From Cryptomeria japonica (taxonomy: Eukaryota; Streptophyta; Pinopsida; Cupressales; Cupressaceae): DNA of 64,000 bases. The stretch is from positions 190,740,270 through 190,804,269 of the forward strand of contig NC_081415.1 in NCBI RefSeq assembly GCF_030272615.1. The letters are read 5' to 3'. Shown one piece after another: positions 58,816 through 64,000 of the stretch. The position numbers and the translations under genes were made by a program. The notes beneath the pieces are model-generated. The model was not told where the DNA came from. It did no database searches and was given only the letters and a program-made list of their open reading frames with translations. Within the stretch, counting starts at the first letter, position 1; every line of letters starts with the position of its first letter.

Positions 58816-61016
58816 TTGTCCCTTTGCATTTAACATTTTTGTTGCAGATTTTGCATTTTTGAAGTTGCAGATCGGACAGTTTTCGACAACATTTTAGGTT
58901 TTTCCGCATCTGCGAGTGTTCGGATCGCGTTTTTGTGTTTCAGAAGCATCTGTGATATCGGGAATCGCATCTGTGTTTCTATCAAATTTTTATTTTTTTG
59001 TAGGTTTCTGGAATCGCGTCTGAGAATTTTAACCGCGTCTGTGACTGATCTTATCGCGTCTGCGTTCAGGAGAGGCGTCTGTGACCTTTGATCGCGTCTG
59101 TGAATCATAGAACCGCGTCTGTGTTGTACAGACGTGTCTATGTTGTATAAAGGCGTCTGTGCATTCTGTTTTGCAAATTTCTCAATTTTCTTTGATTCGG
59201 GTTTTCGGATTTTGTACTTAGGGTTTCAGATCTGGTTTATTTTCAGCTAACCCTTGCAGATCTAGCTAACTTAGTTTTGTGCAGCTTGCTTTGGAGGCAA
59301 ATACATTTTTGTTGAAGGCCCCTTTTCACAAAGTCTTTTGGGTTTTCTAAAAATTTACCTAACTTGTGTGCTTGCAGGAAGGGGTTATCATTTGAAACAA
59401 CCCAAACTACTAACAATTTTGTTGCAGGGCCTTAGCGAGGGTTTTGTAATTTTTATTGTGTGCCTTGTTTCATAGCTTAGCAAACACTTCCATTGGTGCA
59501 CTAAAATTGAATCATTGTCTTTTGTGTCTTGAGCAATAGGCTCTTTTTGTTTAATCTTTAGAGGGCCTGTCTTCCCGTGTGGTCATTAGGACTACTAGTG
59601 AGAAGAGAACGACCCAAGTGGTAGCGAGGAAAACCCACCTCATCCAAACCACTATAATCAAATGTATTCATGGTGAAAACTATGGATAACATGTGCTGAT
59701 TAGTTCATACCGACACTATGTCTCCCCATAAACCCGTTTGATCAAATTTATTTGATCATTTGTAGGGCGTAACCCCTACCGGCTGGGAGCCTTCTATATT
59801 TACAGAGCTGAAAGTGCCGCATGTATGGCCACACGAGCGGATGCCCTTACTAGTACCTCTTTGTTTTAGATGCCCAAATCCTTCTAGTTGTTGAGGCAGG
59901 AGGTCGGACCTCTGGTAGCGGCCCACACACATACGGTTCTTAGTAGAGATACAAAGTTCGCCATGGGGAGTTTTCATGGGGACTGATGCTTGGCTGACCC
60001 GAGAAGTGAGTGCCGAGGGTGGAGCCAGTGAGGTCAAGCATCTAAGTATCCGCTCTGAATAGCATAGCCTCGGGGGTAAAACCCTATGTGGAATCAACAA
60101 CTATTGTCTTGGCCAGCCCTAAGATTTGTGCTTGTCTTATGCTAAACACTCAAACATTCAAGACAAAACAGCAAAACATTGTGTCTTTTGTGTCTTCAAG
60201 TGTATGCAAAAAAACTTTTTACATCAAACAACACACTTTTGGAGTCTAAACAGTTTGCAAACATTGAGTCATCAAGATTGTGTCCTCTTGTCACGAAAAA
60301 CAGTCGAAAAATCAGATTTGGTCACAACAAAACAACTTCACAGATAGGAAAAATTGCACTAAGGTTACATAAATGTGTCTGTGTCTGTTCAAACCACGTC
60401 TGCGTCGGATAAGAGCGTCTGTGATGTACATAATAGCGTTTGTGTTTTTAACAGCGTCTGCGTCAAACAGAGTAGCGTCTGTGTCTGGAAAACGCGTCTG
60501 TGAAGTATACAGAGGCATCTGTGTCAGGATTTGAAAACTTTAATAGTTAAGCAAACAAAGAAAATCAGTTTCGGCATACTTGAGCTTCTTAGGTTGTCTC
60601 TTCAGGTTTCATCTAGCATTCAGCCTGTTCTAAGGTTTCACACAGTCCATCATTGCTTCACACCTCATTTTACACTCATACTTGTCTAAACTTGAGTCAA
60701 AAGGTCACTTGCTTGTCCTCATTATACTCTTTCAACACACTACATACAACTACACTTTGCTAAGTGGTCCCTCATCAAGGTTTCTTACCTTTGGGTCTCA
60801 TTTGGTCTTACTTAGAGTCAAGGTCAGCTTACCTCATCAAGAGAAACTATCCTCTCTTTGGAAGTCACACCTACTCTACTACTTACATACTTGGTCTTAC
60901 ACTTTGGACATTGCAAGTACACCCCAAGATTCATTTACACTCCATACAACTCTTGGTCTTCCATACTCTTTTCACTTTTCATCTAGTCTCTCACATCTTG
61001 GTTAAACACCTAGTTC
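58816..61016 (+). other. GYP3 leader with two clusters of GCGTCTGTG
   Basis: 2.2 kb of untranslated leader. Near 58905-59170 about a dozen variants of CGCGTCTGTG occur every 15-35 bases, and a second cluster of about nine lies at 60375-60530. Between them, 59560-60115 is a more GC-rich, probably structured stretch (CCTGTCTTCCCGTGTGGTC, CGTAACCCCTACCGGCTGGG). No frame in it resembles a protein. Confidence 0.6.
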
Positions 61017-63302
61017 ATGGTTGAAACCCGCCTTCAAAAATCTAGGAGAATAGCTAAGGAAGCTCAAGAATCCGTAAACATGAGTTCTTATGAGTATGAC
61101 AATGATCTATTCTACAATCCTGAGCACACTACATTACCAGACATGAATGTTTATAGACACAATCCAAATGTGGAAAGCGCAAACACTATAAACAACAATG
61201 CTACACACAATGACACAGTTGACAATTCTTCAATACTATCAGCAGACATACAAGAATCCATAATGGATCCTCAATTCAATAGATTGGTTGAAGAGATAAT
61301 GAGGAGAGATCGTCAATACTTTCTAAACATGATGGCACAAAGTGGAGCTAAAATACCGCATGATTTTGACTTATCTCAACTTGTGGAAAGTCGACCCTCA
61401 CAACAAATTCAACCCAACATGGATCAAAGGAGACCAAATAGTGGAGGAAATAGAGGACCGAATAATATGATGCCGGAGTCACCATCAGCTTTGCTTCAAA
61501 AGCCAGCAATCCCACATACACAAGCTCAAACATATGATACTTACACTCAAGGACCATTATGGAGGCCTTATGCTCAATCACATGCTCAAGGTATGAATCA
61601 ATCAAAACAAGTGGATACTCAAGGACATCCTCAAAATTTTGACACAAGGAGACCCCATGTCAAAATTGGGGGCAACACAATGGAAAATGAAAGACCTCTT
61701 GAATATGGTTTATACACACAAAACAGATATGGGGTTCCCCAACAAGAAGTTATGCCAAGTGCTCCATACATGTCGCAACAATATAGACCTCCATATGGAC
61801 ATGTCTACGATCAGTATCATCCATACATGCAACAAGCTCCTCCTCAAATGGGTGTTTCAAACATGGGGTATGCAACAAGAAATCAATCTCCTCCCAAGAA
61901 TAATTTGGAGCAACAAATTAGAGATTTACAAAAGAAAATGGAGGACATGAGTACATCAAAACCTACATACACTATGAGAGATATATGCCCTTATCCCTTT
62001 GATAAGAGCATTCCAATGCCTCCATTTCCTCCACACTTTGTGACACCAAAATTCGACAAATATAGAGGGAGAGGAGACCCCAAGGCACACATAAGACAAT
62101 TCTTCACAGCTTGCATTGAGGTAGCGGCAGAAGAAACATACTTGATGAGGTTATTCCCACAGAGCTTAGGCGATCAAGCTATGGAATGGTTTTCTCAATT
62201 ACCTCCTGGTATTAAGTCATGGGGCGACTTAGCAGAGGCATTCATTCAGCATTTCTCCTACAACATAGAAACAGATGTCTCAGTTACTACCTTGTGCAAT
62301 ACTAAACAAAAGGAAGGAGAATCTTTTGCGTCATTTTTACAAAGATGGAGAAACTTAGCTAGTAGATGCTCTTGCGAAATCCCACAGAAACAAATGGTGG
62401 AAATGTTCACACAAAATGTTAACAAGGCTATTGGCTATGATCTCAGAAAAGCTTGTTTGTCTACATTCAAGGATGTCATTGAAAAGGGCCTAGCAACAGA
62501 AAAGGTCTTAATTGAACAAGGAGTCATTAAGATATTCAAAGAAAACAAAGAGGACTTTAAAGGAAAGGACAAACCAAAATTTTGGAACAACAACAAGAAC
62601 ACAGTTAATGATGGTGTTGTTGATGCCAATACAGTGAGACCAAAGTTTGTCTTTTCTGGATCAAGTTCTACCAACAATCAGGTGAACACTCAAACAACTT
62701 CTAGACCAAGAAGGAAGTACACTCCATTGGGAGAACCACTTGAATCAGTATTCAAAAAGCTTGTAGCAAACAAAGTAATTACAGTTCCAGATTTTCCTCC
62801 TTATGAACCAAAGGTCAAACCAAATTGGTGGAATGATGACGAGTATTGTGAGTTTCATAAGAGCAAGGGTCACAAGACAGGTAATTGCCATCGATTGAAA
62901 AACATTGTGCAAGATCTCATTGATAGAGGTGACATTGAGATTGAGGGACATTCATCTAATCAAGAGCATGAGGTGTTTAAGGAACCATTCCCAAAACATG
63001 ACAAAGGAAAAGGCAAAGTCACAGATGATCAAGCCAATTACACTAGAGCATCTTACAATTATGATTCTACTATCAATCACATCTCAATGGACAATCATAT
63101 CTCTACCATTACTATCAAAAACAAAAATCTTGAGAATTCTTCTCAGAGACCCAAAATTGTCCTAAAAGGTGTGGGATCTTCGTCCGAATCTACCTCTGAA
63201 TGTCATGTTACAACCCGTCGAGGTAAGATCACATTGCCAGGTACCTCCACTAAAAATACCAATCTTTCATCAATCAAGCCTGAGTACGACCTTGTAGAAT
63301 AA
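61017..63302 (+). CDS. GYP3 gag
   Basis: 761 residues starting MVETRLQKSRRIAKEAQ. A variable Gln/Pro/Tyr-rich part (about 130-290) is followed by a short coiled coil (LEQQIRDLQKKMEDMS, about 298-313). The Retrotrans_gag capsid region is at about 340-500 with LGDQAMEWFSQLPPGIKSW and then AFIQHF. A CxxHx4Hx5C knuckle (CEFHKSKGHKTGNC) lies near 618. The frame ends at TAA 63300-63302 inside the linker EYDLVE-stop-LGKTP. The same frame then runs on into protease, so the stop is either a CAA to TAA change or a read-through site. Confidence 0.88.
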   Translation: MVETRLQKSRRIAKEAQESVNMSSYEYDNDLFYNPEHTTLPDMNVYRHNPNVESANTINNNATHNDTVDNSSILSADIQESIMDPQFNRLVEEIMRRDRQYFLNMMAQSGAKIPHDFDLSQLVESRPSQQIQPNMDQRRPNSGGNRGPNNMMPESPSALLQKPAIPHTQAQTYDTYTQGPLWRPYAQSHAQGMNQSKQVDTQGHPQNFDTRRPHVKIGGNTMENERPLEYGLYTQNRYGVPQQEVMPSAPYMSQQYRPPYGHVYDQYHPYMQQAPPQMGVSNMGYATRNQSPPKNNLEQQIRDLQKKMEDMSTSKPTYTMRDICPYPFDKSIPMPPFPPHFVTPKFDKYRGRGDPKAHIRQFFTACIEVAAEETYLMRLFPQSLGDQAMEWFSQLPPGIKSWGDLAEAFIQHFSYNIETDVSVTTLCNTKQKEGESFASFLQRWRNLASRCSCEIPQKQMVEMFTQNVNKAIGYDLRKACLSTFKDVIEKGLATEKVLIEQGVIKIFKENKEDFKGKDKPKFWNNNKNTVNDGVVDANTVRPKFVFSGSSSTNNQVNTQTTSRPRRKYTPLGEPLESVFKKLVANKVITVPDFPPYEPKVKPNWWNDDEYCEFHKSKGHKTGNCHRLKNIVQDLIDRGDIEIEGHSSNQEHEVFKEPFPKHDKGKGKVTDDQANYTRASYNYDSTINHISMDNHISTITIKNKNLENSSQRPKIVLKGVGSSSESTSECHVTTRRGKITLPGTSTKNTNLSSIKPEYDLVE

Positions 63303-64000
63303 CTAGGGAAGACACCTGCACTCATCTCTATTCTTGAGCTCCTACGTATATCCCCTGCACATAAAGCTATCCTTGAAAAAAATTTGAGAGATACTGTCGT
63401 CCCTACTGATCTGAACGTGAACCAGTTTCAAGCCATGGTGGGATACCTTTCCGTTCCACACTCCCTTACATTCACAGAAGCCGATGACGCCTCCATAAGT
63501 CAGCCACATAATGCACCTCTACATGTTGAAGCCTTCATACATAAACATCGAATAAAGCGAGTCTTGATAGATGGAGGAGCAGGTCTTAATATTTGTACAT
63601 TGAGCACCATCAGACAATTGGGATATTATGACAAAGCTGTGAATTCTACAAACCAAATCACCATTAAGGCTTATGATGATGAAGAGAGCTCGTCCAAGGG
63701 CACGGTCACCTTACCACTAAGAATAGGGCCAGTCACAAAGGATGTGGTTTGTCAAGTCCTAGATCTAGATCTCACGTATAACATATTGCTAGGACGTCTG
63801 TGGATTCATGAAATGAGGGCAGTCCCATCAACATACCATCAGTACATTAAGTTTCCTCACAATGGAGTCGAGGTAACAGTCAATGGTGATCCAAATCCAT
63901 TCATATATTGTAATAACTTGAGATCACATACTGAGACTATCATCCCCAGCAATCGTGAGGCTACTCCTTCTTCAGCATATATTGATCCTGAGTCATTAAA
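63303..64000 (+). CDS. GYP3 protease region, open at the window end
   Basis: It continues the gag frame after TAA 63300 and stays open to base 64000. A helical linker (LGKTPALISILELL) precedes a retropepsin-like domain with VLIDGGAGLNIC, a Tat-type version of the active-site motif, and ILLGRLWIHEM as the C-terminal motif. RT and integrase would follow outside the window. GYP1 has the same linker without a stop. Confidence 0.8.

Larger units (their letters stand above)
58022..64000 (+). mobile_element. GYP3: gypsy element, 5' part (continues past the window)
   Basis: The 5' LTR 58022-58792 starts TGTAGACACT and ends ATACACA, followed by TTTTGGAACGCCCGGTGGGAC, the primer site region. A 2.2-kb leader precedes a gag frame at 61017 and then protease in the same frame. 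Knuckle and protease types place it in the Tat/Ogre neighbourhood like GYP1 and GYP2, but its LTR and primer site differ. Only one stop interrupts the visible 2,984 coding bases, so it is the best preserved coding region in the window. Confidence 0.85.

Overview
The window is plant nuclear DNA made almost entirely of nested retrotransposons, their relics and satellite DNA. I found no host single-copy gene, rRNA or tRNA gene. The content (Tat-like Ty3/gypsy polyproteins with a second, archaeal-type RNase H, Ty1/copia elements, a plant mobile domain gene, tRNA-Trp and tRNA-iMet primer binding sites, insertions inside insertions) fits a large repeat-rich genome. A gymnosperm is my best guess, but nothing here proves it.

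Layout. 1-10842: AT-rich DNA with degenerate tandem repeats and relic LTRs (2819-, 4310-5515, about 7287-7715). 10843-23539: a complete Tat-like gypsy element (GYP1, + strand) with 1.65-kb LTRs and a perfect AAGAT target duplication. It has protease, G-patch, RT, RNase H, second RNase H and integrase, but no recognisable gag, and it carries an antisense, apparently intron-containing plant-mobile-domain (PMD) gene between pol and the 3' LTR. 24420-25655: pyrimidine-rich low-complexity DNA, interrupted by a second complete element (GYP2, - strand, 25661-33560, perfect CTCTT duplication) that encodes gag and a protease-like region but no pol. 34021-56325: a satellite with a 20-bp unit in both orientations, interrupted by a 1.0-kb terminal-inverted-repeat element (36683-37684) and by a long-LTR, gag-only element (LARD1, 38719-53690). 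The 3' LTR of LARD1 is itself split by a complete but broken copia element (COP1, 45896-52464). 58022-64000: a third gypsy element (GYP3, + strand), cut off by the window end, with 5' LTR, a long leader, gag and the start of protease.

How the parts relate. GYP1 and GYP2 share a tRNA-Trp primer site, a similar polypurine tract, similar LTR 5' ends and a GC-rich hairpin module, while one lacks gag and the other lacks pol; they look like candidates for trans-complementation. Coding regions have decayed mostly by in-frame stop codons. In the PMD gene all eight premature stops are explainable as CAG to TAG or CGA to TGA, as expected after long cytosine methylation. The insertion order is readable: satellite, then LARD1, then COP1; and independently GYP1 and GYP2 into older repeats.
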